A stretch of DNA of 64,000 nucleotides, from contig NZ_BIFH01000027.1 in NCBI RefSeq assembly GCF_003967355.1, positions 186,001 through 250,000 on the forward strand, read 5' to 3'. The position numbers were made by a program, and so were the translations under genes. Shown piece after piece: positions 35,326 to 44,422 of the stretch; position 1 is the first letter of the stretch, and every line of letters starts with the position of its first letter. The notes beneath the pieces are model-generated. The model was not told the DNA's origin. It did not search any database and worked only from the letters and a program-made list of their open reading frames with translations. Source of the DNA: Embleya hyalina (GTDB taxonomy: Bacteria > Actinomycetota > Actinomycetes > Streptomycetales > Streptomycetaceae).

Positions 35326-36726
35326 TCAGCGGCGGCCGGTCACCAGCCACGCGTCGGCGCGGACCCGATGGCCGAGCAGGATCACGCGGGCGAGCATGAA
35401 GGTGCCGATCGCCCACCACCACATCGCGATCAGGCCGCCGCCGAGGGCGAGCACCGTGCCCAGGACCGCGCCGAACGCGGCCAGCACGAGGGGCATGGTG
35501 AGCGCCAGATAGCGCCCGTCGCCCGCGCCGATCAGCACCCCGTCCAGGACGAACACCGCGGCGGCCACCGGCTGGAGCGCCGCGACCGCGAGCAGCGTGC
35601 CGGCCAGCAGGTGGCGCACCGCCGGGTCGGCCGTGAACAGCGGGATGTACAGCGGACGCGCGGCGATCACCACGATCGCGAACAGCGCCCCCGTCCACAC
35701 CCCCCACACCAGCATCCGGCGGGTGGCGGCGCGGGCGCCGGTCGCGTCGCCCGCGCCCAGGGCCCGGCCGACGATGGCCTGGGCGGCGATCGCGAGGGCG
35801 TCGAGGGCGAAGGCGAGGAAGGTCCACACCTGCCAGGCGACCTGGTGGGTGGCGATCGAGGTGTCGCCCATCCGGGTCGCCGCGACGGTGGCGCCGATCA
35901 GGATCGCGCGCAGGCTCACGGTGCGCACGAACAGCGGTGCGCCGGCGCCGGCGGACGCGCGGATGCCGGCGAGGTCGGGGCGCAGCGAGGCGCCGTGCCG
36001 ACGGGCGCCGCGCACGACGGTGACGAGGTAGACCGCGGCCATGCCGGTCTGGGCGATCACCGTGCCCCACGCGGATCCGGCGATCCCCCAGTGCAGGCCG
36101 TACACGAAGCCGAGGTTGAGCAGCAGGTTGGCGGTGAAGCCGAGAACGGCCACCAGGAGCGGGGTGCGGGTGTCCTGGAGGCCGCGCAGCACGCCGGTGG
36201 CGGCCAGCACGATCAGCATCGCCGGCACGCCGAGCGAGCCGATCCGCAGGTAGGTCACCGCGTGCGGGGTCGCGCTGTCGGAGGCGCCGAAGGCGGCGAC
36301 GATCCACGGGGCGGTGACCAGGCCGACCACCGTCAGCGCGAGGCCGAGCAGCGCGGCGAGCCAGACGCCGTCCAGGCCCTGGCGGATCGCGGCACGCGGG
36401 TCGCCGGCGCCGAGCAGCCGGGCGACGGCGGCGGTGGTCGCGTAGGCGAGGAACACGCACAGGTTGACCAGGGTGGTCAGCATCGCGCCCGCGACGCCGA
36501 GTCCGGCCAGCTGCGGGGTGCCAAGGCGGCCGACGATCGCCGAGTCGACGAGCACGAACAGCGGCTCGGCGACGAGGGCGAAGAACGCCGGGACGGCCAG
36601 CCGCAGGATGTCGCGGTCGTGCGCGCGGGGCCGGGGGGCGGGGGTGGGCGCGCTGTCGGGTGCCGGCACGAGCGGCTGTGGATCGGTCGCCGGAGGGTTC
36701 GTCGGCGAGGAGGGGGTGGACGGCAC
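35326..36726 (-). CDS. MATE family efflux transporter (DinF-like)
   Basis: A 466-aa membrane protein with about 12 helices. RLAVPAFFALVAEPLFVLVDSAIVGRLGT at the N-terminal end of the core is typical of DinF-type MATE exporters, which push out cationic compounds in exchange for H+ or Na+. A Pro-rich tail of about 35 residues precedes it. The GTG start has TACCGT 6 bases upstream and TTGTGC 18 bases before that, which suggests a leaderless transcript. Divergent from dnaB. Confidence 0.9.
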   Translation of the reverse strand: MPSTPSSPTNPPATDPQPLVPAPDSAPTPAPRPRAHDRDILRLAVPAFFALVAEPLFVLVDSAIVGRLGTPQLAGLGVAGAMLTTLVNLCVFLAYATTAAVARLLGAGDPRAAIRQGLDGVWLAALLGLALTVVGLVTAPWIVAAFGASDSATPHAVTYLRIGSLGVPAMLIVLAATGVLRGLQDTRTPLLVAVLGFTANLLLNLGFVYGLHWGIAGSAWGTVIAQTGMAAVYLVTVVRGARRHGASLRPDLAGIRASAGAGAPLFVRTVSLRAILIGATVAATRMGDTSIATHQVAWQVWTFLAFALDALAIAAQAIVGRALGAGDATGARAATRRMLVWGVWTGALFAIVVIAARPLYIPLFTADPAVRHLLAGTLLAVAALQPVAAAVFVLDGVLIGAGDGRYLALTMPLVLAAFGAVLGTVLALGGGLIAMWWWAIGTFMLARVILLGHRVRADAWLVTGRR

Positions 36727-36937
36727 CCGTCCACGGTAGTCATCCACAGGTAAGGGGCACAATGCCGTTCTGGTCGTTACCGGCGAGCGCGGGGCGTACG
36801 CGGGTGCACACGTGGGGCGATAGCCGCATGATTCGCCCAACAGTTTTTCACATACACAGCCGGTGGATAGAGAAATTGCAGGTCAGAGCCCGTTTGTGGA
36901 CATGATTGCGAAGCGTTGGCGGCCGACTGCGCACAGC

Positions 36938-36989
36938 TTGTACACAGCTGGACCCGTCCCTCTCCACAGGTTGTCCACAGTTATCCACA
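36938..36989 (+). promoter_or_regulatory. DnaA-box cluster upstream of dnaB
   Basis: TTGTCCACA (36971-36979) and TTATCCACA (36981-36989) are perfect DnaA boxes, 10 bases apart. CTCTCCACA (36960-36968) and TTGTACACA (36938-36946) are weaker copies on the same strand. Further one-mismatch copies are at 36895-36903 (minus) and 36740-36748. No AT-rich unwinding element is visible, so it looks regulatory rather than a replication origin. Confidence 0.7.
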
Positions 36990-37008
36990 GGCCCTGTGTA
37001 TGACCGCC

Positions 37009-37037
37009 TTGGCCGGTCCGGGGTCCACCCGTACGGT
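37009..37037 (+). promoter_or_regulatory. Candidate dnaB promoter
   Basis: TTGGCC (37009-37014), a 17-base spacer and TACGGT (37032-37037), about 20 bases downstream of the DnaA boxes. DnaA bound there would sit just upstream of the -35 element. Confidence 0.4.
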
Positions 37038-37148
37038 GAAGGGCCGCATGCCGCGTCGTGCGGCGATTCTGTCGGCCGTGTGGCGTATGAAGGACACGGT
37101 GATTGCGGTGCGATCTCGCGCGAGCCTCGTCGAAAGGAGACCCCGGGC

Positions 37149-38522
37149 ATGAGCGTCTCCGAGTTCGAAGAGGCCCGACCCGAACCGGCGCGCGAAGGAT
37201 TCGAGCGGACCCCGCCGCAGGACATCGCGGCCGAACAGTCGGTCCTCGGCGGCATGATGTTGTCCAAGGACGCGATCGCCGACGTCGTGGAGAACCTCAA
37301 GCCGGTCGACTTCTACCGGCCCGCCCACGAACTCGTCTACAACGCGATCCTGGACCTGTACGCGCGGGGCGAACCGGCCGACGCGGTCACCGTCGCCGCC
37401 GAGTTGACCAAGCGCACCGAGATCGGCCGGGTGGGCGGTGCCCCGTACCTGCACACCCTGATCTCGTCGGTGCCGACCGCGGCCAACGCCGAGTACTACG
37501 CGCGGATCGTGCGCGAACAGGCGGTGCTGCGCCGCCTGGTCGAGGCGGGCACCCGGATCGTGCAGATGGGATACGCGGCCGACGGCGAGGTCGACGACAT
37601 CGTCAACAACGCCCAGGCCGAGGTCTACAAGGTCACCGAGCAGCGCACCACCGAGGACTACGCCCCGCTGGCCGACATCATGGAGGGCGCCCTCGACGAG
37701 ATCGAGGCGATCGGCTCCCGCGGCGGCCAGATGTCCGGCATCCCCACCGGCTTCACCGACCTGGACTCCCTCACCAACGGCCTCCATGCCGGCCAGATGA
37801 TCGTCATCGCCGCCCGCCCCGCCATGGGCAAGTCGACGCTCGGATTGGACATCGCGCGCGCCTGTTCGATCAGGAACGGACTCTCCAGTGTGATCTTCTC
37901 GCTGGAGATGGGGCGCAACGAGATCATGATGCGTCTGTTGTCGGCGGAGGCGCGGGTCGCGTTGCATCACATGCGGTCGGGGAGCATGACCGACGACGAC
38001 TGGACCCGCCTGTCGCGCAAGATGGGCGAGGTCACCGCCGCGCCGATGTACATCGACGACTCGCCGAACCTGTCGATGATGGAGATCCGGGCCAAGTGCC
38101 GCCGGCTCAAGCAGAAGCACGACCTGCGTCTGGTGATCATCGACTACCTCCAGCTGATGCAGTCGGGCGGCTCGCGCCGGGCCGAGAACCGCCAGCAGGA
38201 GGTCTCCGAGATGTCGCGAAACCTCAAGCTCCTGGCCAAGGAGCTCGAGGTCCCCGTGGTCGCGATGTCCCAGCTCAACCGTGGCCCCGAGCAGCGCACC
38301 GACAAGAAGCCGATGGTGTCGGACCTTCGTGAAAGTGGTTCGATCGAACAGGACGCCGACATGGTCATCCTGTTGCATCGGGAGGACGCGTACGAGAAGG
38401 AGTCGCCTCGGGCCGGGGAGGCGGACCTGATCGTGGCCAAGCACCGCAACGGTCCGACGGCCACGATCACCGTGGCGTTCCAGGGGCACTACTCGCGCTT
38501 CGTGGACATGGCCCAGAGCTGA
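37149..38522 (+). CDS. dnaB: Replicative DNA helicase DnaB
   Basis: A 457-aa hexameric helicase that unwinds DNA at the replication fork. N-terminal DnaB domain (about 20-125: PPQDIAAEQSVLGGMML) and a RecA-like motor with Walker A AARPAMGKST (221-230), Walker B LVIIDYLQLM and RESGSIEQDADMV. No intein interrupts it, unlike some actinobacterial DnaBs. AAAGGAGA (37132-37139) is the ribosome-binding site; the ATG at 37149 fits family length. Convergent with a LysR gene, 12 bases apart. Confidence 0.97.
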   Translation: MSVSEFEEARPEPAREGFERTPPQDIAAEQSVLGGMMLSKDAIADVVENLKPVDFYRPAHELVYNAILDLYARGEPADAVTVAAELTKRTEIGRVGGAPYLHTLISSVPTAANAEYYARIVREQAVLRRLVEAGTRIVQMGYAADGEVDDIVNNAQAEVYKVTEQRTTEDYAPLADIMEGALDEIEAIGSRGGQMSGIPTGFTDLDSLTNGLHAGQMIVIAARPAMGKSTLGLDIARACSIRNGLSSVIFSLEMGRNEIMMRLLSAEARVALHHMRSGSMTDDDWTRLSRKMGEVTAAPMYIDDSPNLSMMEIRAKCRRLKQKHDLRLVIIDYLQLMQSGGSRRAENRQQEVSEMSRNLKLLAKELEVPVVAMSQLNRGPEQRTDKKPMVSDLRESGSIEQDADMVILLHREDAYEKESPRAGEADLIVAKHRNGPTATITVAFQGHYSRFVDMAQS

Positions 38523-38534
38523 GATCCGGGCCGG

Positions 38535-39419
38535 TCACGGCGTTGGGCCGAAGGCCCTGCGGGTGTGGGTGAGGAGTTCCCGGACGGCCGGGTTGTGGGT
38601 GTGCTTCCAGACCAGGGCCAGCAGGGCCGGGATTCGTACGTCGGTGATGGTGCGGGCGAGCAGGCGGTCGGCGTAGCGGGCGGCCATGGATTGGCTGAGC
38701 ACGCCGACCGCCAGGCCGCGGGCGGCGAGGTCGGCGATCGCGTCGGCCGCACTGGCCTCCAGCGCGATCCTGGGGTGCAGGTCGCGGGCCGCGCAGGCCC
38801 GGTCGAGGACGGTGCGCAGGCCGGTGCCCGGGGGCATGCAGGTGATCGGGTGCGCGGTCAGGTCGGACAGGGTGATCCGGGAGCGGGCCGCCAGCGGGTG
38901 GTCGGGCGGGAAGATCGCGACGAGGCGTTCGTTGATGATCGTCATCGCCTCCAGGTCCTCGGGCGTGGAGTCGGCGACTCCGATCAGGGCCAGGTCGGTG
39001 GCCCCGGTGCGGACGTCGTGGGTGAGGGAGTCGGAGTTGTTCTCCTGGAGCGCGATCTCCACCCCGGGATGCGCCCGGTGGAAGGCGGCCAGTGCGTCGA
39101 ACAGCGGGGTGATGGTGCAGCCGATGACCATGCCGACGGTGACCCGGCCCCGGATCAGGTCGGTCACCTCGCCGACCGCCTGACCCACCGACTCGGCGGC
39201 GGCCAGTGCGGCGCGGGCGTATTCGAGTGCGGCCTTGCCCGCGACGCTGAGCGTGACGCCGCGCGCCGAGCGCTCGAACAACTCGGCGCCCAACTCCCGT
39301 TCCAGCTGTCGGATCTGTGCGCTGACCCCCGACTGGCTGATGTGCACCCGCTCCGCCGCCCGGGTGAAGTTGCGTTCCTCGGCGACCGCGACGAAGTATT
39401 CGAGCTGCCTGAGTTCCAT
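38535..39419 (-). CDS. LysR family transcriptional regulator 1
   Basis: A 294-aa LysR regulator. Helix-turn-helix at about 1-60 (MELRQLEYFVAVAEERNFTR, VHISQSGVSAQIRQLERELG) and a substrate-binding domain at about 90-290 (GRVTVGMVIGCTITPLFDALAAF). The ligand is unknown. A palindrome lies just upstream of its start, and the divergent gene encodes a sensor-domain protein. Confidence 0.9.
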   Translation of the reverse strand: MELRQLEYFVAVAEERNFTRAAERVHISQSGVSAQIRQLERELGAELFERSARGVTLSVAGKAALEYARAALAAAESVGQAVGEVTDLIRGRVTVGMVIGCTITPLFDALAAFHRAHPGVEIALQENNSDSLTHDVRTGATDLALIGVADSTPEDLEAMTIINERLVAIFPPDHPLAARSRITLSDLTAHPITCMPPGTGLRTVLDRACAARDLHPRIALEASAADAIADLAARGLAVGVLSQSMAARYADRLLARTITDVRIPALLALVWKHTHNPAVRELLTHTRRAFGPTP

Positions 39420-39434
39420 GACTGTGGATTCTAG

Positions 39435-39444
39435 ATACCGGTAT
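39435..39444. promoter_or_regulatory. Palindrome in the lysR upstream region
   Basis: Perfect 10-bp palindrome ATACCGGTAT, 16 bases upstream of the LysR start. LysR regulators often bind such a site to control themselves and the divergent gene. Confidence 0.4.
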
Positions 39445-39660
39445 TCCGATCTGTTGGATTTCTGCCTGGCCGCCCCGCTCGGTCGGGGTCGGGCGATCGG
39501 TCCGCCACCGGGGACGAGCGGGTCGCGTCGGCCGGGTGGGTCTGGGCCCACCCCGGGTCGGGGGTTCGGCGCAGTGTTTCCGAGGTCGCGCGGAACCAGA
39601 CTCGTGGATGCGGGGCCGAAGGGGCCGCGCGGGGACGGGCGGCGAGAGGACATCGCGATC

Positions 39661-40317
39661 ATGGACGGCACGGGGACGCCGGGTGCGAGGGCAGCGGCAC
39701 CGCTGCGCGGGTTGGCGATGGTGTCGCAGGCGGTGCCGCAGCTCGCGCTGTTCACGGTGACCGCGACGGCGATCGCGGTGATCCCCACCGGGGTGGGCCT
39801 GCTCCTGCTGCCGCCGGCGGTCCACGCCACCCGGCTGCTCGCCCGGCAGGCCCGCGGGCAGGCCGGGCGCTGGTCGGGTGTCGGGATCGAGCAGCCGTAC
39901 CGCGCCGTGCTGGCCGGCCGGGGCATCGTCGGATGGTGGCGGCGCGACATGGCGCTGTTGGCCGACCCGGCCACCTGGCGGGACCTGCTGTGGACGCTGT
40001 TGAACCCGGTGATCGGCACGCTGCTCGCGATCCTGCCGCTCGCGCTGGTCGTGTTCGGCGTCGAGGGCCTGGTGATGCCGTTCATCCGGGAGCCGATCGA
40101 CGATGCCGGCGGCTCGCTCTGGTACGGCTTCATCCACGTCCGGGACGCGACCGACGCGCTGTACGCGGTGCCGCTCGGCGCGGCGGCGCTGGTCGTCGGC
40201 TTCCTGTCCGGCCCGGCACTGCTGCGGGCGCACGCGCGGTGGACCCGGAGCCTGCTCGGCCCGGTGTCCGCGCCGAAGCCGAGCGTGATGCCGGTCGTGT
40301 ACCCCGCCGCCGCGTAG
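39661..40317 (+). CDS. Stand-alone sensor-domain membrane protein (PF13796-like)
   Basis: A 218-aa protein with four hydrophobic segments in two pairs around a loop that contains LLADPATWRDLLWTLLNPVIG. This is the Putative sensor domain usually placed at the N-terminus of Streptomyces histidine kinases. Here no kinase part follows; the protein stops after TRSLLGPVSAPKPSVMP. GAGAGGA lies upstream of the ATG with a 10-base gap. Function unknown. Divergent from the LysR gene. Confidence 0.7.
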   Translation: MDGTGTPGARAAAPLRGLAMVSQAVPQLALFTVTATAIAVIPTGVGLLLLPPAVHATRLLARQARGQAGRWSGVGIEQPYRAVLAGRGIVGWWRRDMALLADPATWRDLLWTLLNPVIGTLLAILPLALVVFGVEGLVMPFIREPIDDAGGSLWYGFIHVRDATDALYAVPLGAAALVVGFLSGPALLRAHARWTRSLLGPVSAPKPSVMPVVYPAAA

Positions 40318-40886
40318 CCTCCGAGCGCGAACCCGCCCCTTCGACAGCCGCCGCCCGCCGGGACGCCCTCCGCTCCGGCGTGCGGCGGCGTGCGTGGCCG
40401 GGCCCTCGACGGGCGGCGGGTGTACCCGGGGAGGCGGCGGTCCGCGGTCTCCCTCCCCCGGAAGGCCGCGAACCGCTCGCTTCCCCCGCGGCGGGTCCCG
40501 GGGCACGGGGTCTGTTCGGGGCCCGCCGCATGGAAGTGATCGTGTCCGGTCGCGCTTGGTGTGCGATGGGTCCGTGCTTGGTCTTCGCGCCGACCCGACC
40601 GTGGGGACGTTCATCCCCCGGCACGAGATGTGTCTACTCCCGCTGGAGTAGGCGGGCGTGCCGGCGTCTGCGAGGGCGGTGCGCCCCTGTAGTCCCCGGG
40701 GCGGAACTTGGGCTCCGGGGCCCGATTTCGTTTGAAGCGTCCGGCGTCGCTGCCTACCGTCGAAGCTGACACCACCAGCGTTCTCTCGGTTCGTGCGGCG
40801 ATCGGCACGCCTTGTGAATCGAATCACAAGGCGTCCTCGGGGGCCGGTCACACCGTGGGATCGCCCACGCGACCGAGGAGAGATCA
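40318..40886. other. 569-base intergenic region upstream of mmpL
   Basis: I see no convincing gene. Contents: a 13-bp hairpin (40488-40500 with 40517-40529; one G-T pair), a likely terminator of the sensor-domain gene; an 18-base dyad CTACTCC-CGCT-GGAGTAG (40634-40651); and a Rex/Crp-type palindrome near the mmpL start, listed separately. The rest is GC-rich and unremarkable. Confidence 0.6.
40812..40829. promoter_or_regulatory. Rex- or Crp-type palindrome upstream of mmpL
   Basis: TTGTGAATCGAATCACAA differs at one base from the Rex pattern TTGTGAA-N4-TTCACAA, and it contains TGTGA-N6-TCACA, the general Crp consensus. The wider dyad (10-bp arms) runs 40808-40833. It ends 57 bases before the ATG. 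Confidence 0.55.
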
Positions 40887-43055
40887 ATGTTCGGACGACT
40901 CGGCAGGCTCGTCGTCCACAACCCCTGGAAGGTGATCGCGGCCTGGTTGATAGCCGCGATCGCCCTCGTCATGTTCGCGCCGAAGCTGAGCGACCTGACC
41001 AACCAGGACCAGTCGAGCTTCCTGCCCGGCAAGTACGAGTCCGTACAGGCGCAGAAGCTCGCCGAGAAGGCGTTCCCGCAGTCCACCGAGCAGACCGCGC
41101 TGCTGGTCTTCAAGCGCGCCGACGGCAAGAACCTGACCGAGGCCGACAAGACCAGGGTCAAGGAGATCACCGGCAGCCTGGGCGCGGCCGGCGTCGAGCA
41201 TGTGAGCAAGGTCGAGGCGGGCGCCGCCAAGGACCGGATCGCCCTGGGCACCGCCTACATCAAGGGCGAACAGCAGGACAAGTTCGTCAACGAGGCGCTG
41301 AAGAAGCTTCGCGACAAGGCGAAGCCGATGGTCGACAAGACCGACCTCAAACTCGGCTTCACCGGCAGCGTGGCGATCAACGTCGACAACGAGGACGCCT
41401 TCAAGAAGGCCGAGGCGATCGTCGGCATCGTCACGATCGTGCTGATCATCGTGCTGCTCCTGGCGATCTACCGCAGTCCGATCGCGGCCCTGCTGCCGGT
41501 GATCATGGTCGCGCTGGTGTCGATGGTCGCCTCGCCCGTGATCGCCATCGTCGGCAAGGCCACCGGCCTGCAGGTGGACCAGTCGCTGAACACGATCCTG
41601 ATCGTGGTGCTGTTCGGCATCGGCACCGACTACATCCTCTTCCTGCTCTTCCGCTACCGGGAACGACTGCGCGCGGGCGACGACAGGAAGGAGGCGATGA
41701 TCGTCTCCGTCGAGCGGGTGGGCGAGGCCATCGCCTCGGCCGCCGGCGCCGTGGTGATCGCCTTCGGCGCGATGTTGCTCGCCACGTTCGGCTCGTTCAA
41801 GTCGATGGGCCCGGGTCTGGCCATCGCGGTGATCGTGATGGCGATCGCCGCGTTGACGCTGGTGCCCGCCGTGGTGTCGCTGATCGGCCCGAAGGTGTTC
41901 TGGCCGTCCAAGACCTGGCAGCACCAGCCCAAGGGCACCGCCTTCCACCGGATCGGCGGCCTGGTCGGGCGCAAGCCGGTCGCGGTGGCCCTGGTCGCCG
42001 GCGTGGTCATGGTGGCCTTCGCCGCCGGCGCGCTGAACTTCAAGGCCGACTACGACCAGCTCGGTCAGCTGCCCGGGGACACCGAGTCGGCCAAGTCGAT
42101 GAAGGACATGCAGCTCGACTTCGCGGCGGGCACGCTCAACCCGACGCAGATCTACCTCAAGAGCACCGACGGCAAGCCGATCGACAAGGGTGCGGCGGAG
42201 CGTTTCGCCCTGTCGTTCAAGGACGTCGCGGGGGTCGGCGACCTGAACGAGGCCGGCGAGGACGCCGGGGGTTCGCACGTCAAGGTCAGCGGCGACGGGA
42301 TGTCCGCCGAGATCGCCATCGTGCTCAAGGAGAGCCCGTTCGCGAACAAGGCGCTGGACACCATCGCCCCGCTGCGCGACTTCGCGCACGCCCACCAGCC
42401 GGAGGGCACCAAGGCGATGGTGGGCGGCCAGACCGCGGCCTTCACCGACATCCGCAAGGCCACCAACCGCGACCTGTCGGTGATCTTCCCGGTCGCCGGT
42501 CTGCTGATCGCGCTGGTGCTCGGCCTGCTGCTGCGCAGCGTGGTGGCCCCGTGGTACCTGATGCTGGCGGTGGTCCTGGGCTTCGTCTCGACGATCGGCG
42601 CGACGGTCCTCGTCTTCCAGACGCTGGCCGGCAACTCCGGCGTGATGTTCATGCTGCCGGTGATGATCTACATGTTCGTGGTCGCCATCGGCACCGACTA
42701 CAACATCCTGATGGTCGCCCGATTGCGGGAGGAGGCGAAGGAGGGACACGAGCCGAGGCAGGCCGCCGCACTGGCCGTCGAGCACGCGGGTCCCTCGATT
42801 GCCGCCGCGGGTGTCATCCTGGCAGGAACGTTCGCGTCGCTCATGATGGCGGGCATCGACATGATGACCCAGATGGGCTTCGCGGTCTCGGTCGGGATCT
42901 GCATCTCGGCGTTCGTGATGTCGATGTTCCTGGTGCCTTCGGTGACCGCCCTGATCGGGCACGCCGCCTGGTGGCCGGGACACGGCGACCGGGCGACCGG
43001 GCCGGTCGGCCGGGGCGACGAGGACAGGAAGCCGGTGTTCGCCGGGGACCGATGA
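40887..43055 (+). CDS. MMPL family RND-type transporter
   Basis: A 722-aa membrane protein with two repeats of transmembrane bundles around extracellular domains, ending in MSMFLVPSVTALIG. FGRLGRLVVHNPWKVIAAWL, FGIGTDYILFLLFRYRERL and AIGTDYNILMVARLREEAKEG are MMPL family motifs; members export lipids or antibiotics by proton motive force. The substrate is unknown. GAGGAG precedes the ATG. It is 23 bases upstream of the kinase gene. Confidence 0.92.
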   Translation: MFGRLGRLVVHNPWKVIAAWLIAAIALVMFAPKLSDLTNQDQSSFLPGKYESVQAQKLAEKAFPQSTEQTALLVFKRADGKNLTEADKTRVKEITGSLGAAGVEHVSKVEAGAAKDRIALGTAYIKGEQQDKFVNEALKKLRDKAKPMVDKTDLKLGFTGSVAINVDNEDAFKKAEAIVGIVTIVLIIVLLLAIYRSPIAALLPVIMVALVSMVASPVIAIVGKATGLQVDQSLNTILIVVLFGIGTDYILFLLFRYRERLRAGDDRKEAMIVSVERVGEAIASAAGAVVIAFGAMLLATFGSFKSMGPGLAIAVIVMAIAALTLVPAVVSLIGPKVFWPSKTWQHQPKGTAFHRIGGLVGRKPVAVALVAGVVMVAFAAGALNFKADYDQLGQLPGDTESAKSMKDMQLDFAAGTLNPTQIYLKSTDGKPIDKGAAERFALSFKDVAGVGDLNEAGEDAGGSHVKVSGDGMSAEIAIVLKESPFANKALDTIAPLRDFAHAHQPEGTKAMVGGQTAAFTDIRKATNRDLSVIFPVAGLLIALVLGLLLRSVVAPWYLMLAVVLGFVSTIGATVLVFQTLAGNSGVMFMLPVMIYMFVVAIGTDYNILMVARLREEAKEGHEPRQAAALAVEHAGPSIAAAGVILAGTFASLMMAGIDMMTQMGFAVSVGICISAFVMSMFLVPSVTALIGHAAWWPGHGDRATGPVGRGDEDRKPVFAGDR

Positions 43056-43078
43056 CCCGGTAGGACCGAGGAGAGCAG

Positions 43079-44422
43079 ATGGTCGCGGAAGGCCCCGCGC
43101 GAGTTGCCGTGCGGGGTCTTCCCGCGTCCGCGTCCGGGGCCGGCACCGGCACCGGCACCACCAAGGCGGTCGAGTCGGTCGAGCCCTGGTTCCTGCCGCT
43201 GCCCAAGTCCTTCGCCCGGCGACTGAGCTGTCGGCCGTGGCTGGGCGAGCTGCTGCTGGTCGCGGTGGTGCTGCTGTGCGTGATCGGCGGCGCGATCGGG
43301 TCGACCCGGCGCCAGGACACCACCGGCAGCCCGGACGCGTTCAACCTGGCCATCGGCGCGCTCACCTGCCTGGTGCTCCTGGGCCGGCTGCGCTGGCCGC
43401 TGACCGTGCTGGTGCTCACCGAGGCGGGCCAGATCTTCTATCTGGCCGCCGACGGCCTCGACGGGCCGATCCTGATGCCGACCATGGTGGCGCTGTACAC
43501 CGTGGCCGCCCGCGGTCAGCTGCGCCGCTCGGTACTGATCGCCTCGGGCGTGGCCCTGCTGCACACCGCCATGCGGATAGGGCTGACCCCCGACGGGTTC
43601 CTGTCCCCGGAGAAGTACCTCTCCGGGATCTGGATGTATCTCCCGGTCGCGATCGGCGAGGCGGTCCGCGCGAAGCGGGCGTACTGGGCGGAGGTACAGG
43701 CCCGCCTCGCCCGCGCCGAGCAGGAGCGCGAGGACGAGGCCCGGCGCCGGGTCACCGCCGAGCGCATGCGGATCGCCCGCGAGCTGCACGACGTGGTCGC
43801 GCACAGCATCGCGATGATCAACATCCAGGCGGGCGTGGCCGCGCACGTCATCGATCGCGACGTACCGCAGGCCAGGGAGGCGCTGGTACACATCAAGGTG
43901 GCCAGCCGCGACGCGCTGGCCGAACTGCGCACCACGCTGGGCGTGCTGCGCCAGGACGGCGACAACGACCTGCCCACCGAGCCGACCCCCGGGGTGGACG
44001 ACGTGGAATCGCTGGTGGCGTCCTACCGCAACGCGGGGCTGCCGGTGCTGCTCGAGGAGTCCGGCCGGGACCGGACCCCGTCCGCGCCGGTCGGCCTGGC
44101 CTTGTACCGGATCGTCCAGGAGTCGCTGACCAACGCGATGAAGCACGCCGGCGACGGGGCCACCGCGATCGTGCGGGTGGTCTACGGGGAACACGCGGTC
44201 GAGGTCGACGTGCTCGACGACGGTCGCGGCACCCCCGAGCCGGGGCGCACGGGCGGCGCCGACGGCACCGGCCACGGTCTGCTCGGCATGCGGGAACGGG
44301 CGGTCGCCGTGGGCGGCTCGCTCGCGGTGGGCCCCGGCCCCAACGGCGGGTTTTCGGTACACGCGGTGCTGCCGCACCACAAGGGCGCGCCGCCGGCGCG
44401 CCGCGAAGGAGGGTCCTCATGA
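43079..44422 (+). CDS. NarL-type sensor histidine kinase
   Basis: A 447-aa kinase. Five or six hydrophobic segments at about 55-195 form a membrane sensor. The HisKA_3 phospho-acceptor is His237 (RIARELHDVVAHS). The ATPase domain holds LYRIVQESLTNAMKHAG and the GHGLLGMRERA G-box. GAGGAG lies 5 bases upstream of the ATG. The stop overlaps the response regulator start (ATGA). Confidence 0.92.
   Translation: MVAEGPARVAVRGLPASASGAGTGTGTTKAVESVEPWFLPLPKSFARRLSCRPWLGELLLVAVVLLCVIGGAIGSTRRQDTTGSPDAFNLAIGALTCLVLLGRLRWPLTVLVLTEAGQIFYLAADGLDGPILMPTMVALYTVAARGQLRRSVLIASGVALLHTAMRIGLTPDGFLSPEKYLSGIWMYLPVAIGEAVRAKRAYWAEVQARLARAEQEREDEARRRVTAERMRIARELHDVVAHSIAMINIQAGVAAHVIDRDVPQAREALVHIKVASRDALAELRTTLGVLRQDGDNDLPTEPTPGVDDVESLVASYRNAGLPVLLEESGRDRTPSAPVGLALYRIVQESLTNAMKHAGDGATAIVRVVYGEHAVEVDVLDDGRGTPEPGRTGGADGTGHGLLGMRERAVAVGGSLAVGPGPNGGFSVHAVLPHHKGAPPARREGGSS

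Noticed and set aside
36895-37148. DnaA-box cluster as the chromosomal origin
   Set aside because: Only a few boxes, no AT-rich unwinding element, and dnaA/dnaN are not adjacent. The origin should lie beyond the parA side of the window.
37149-38522. Possible intein in DnaB
   Set aside because: The protein is 457 aa and continuous through the Walker A loop and other usual insertion points.
40394-40769. Short reading frames in the spacer upstream of mmpL
   Set aside because: No ribosome-binding site, no codon bias like the neighbours, and they overlap the dyads and hairpin.
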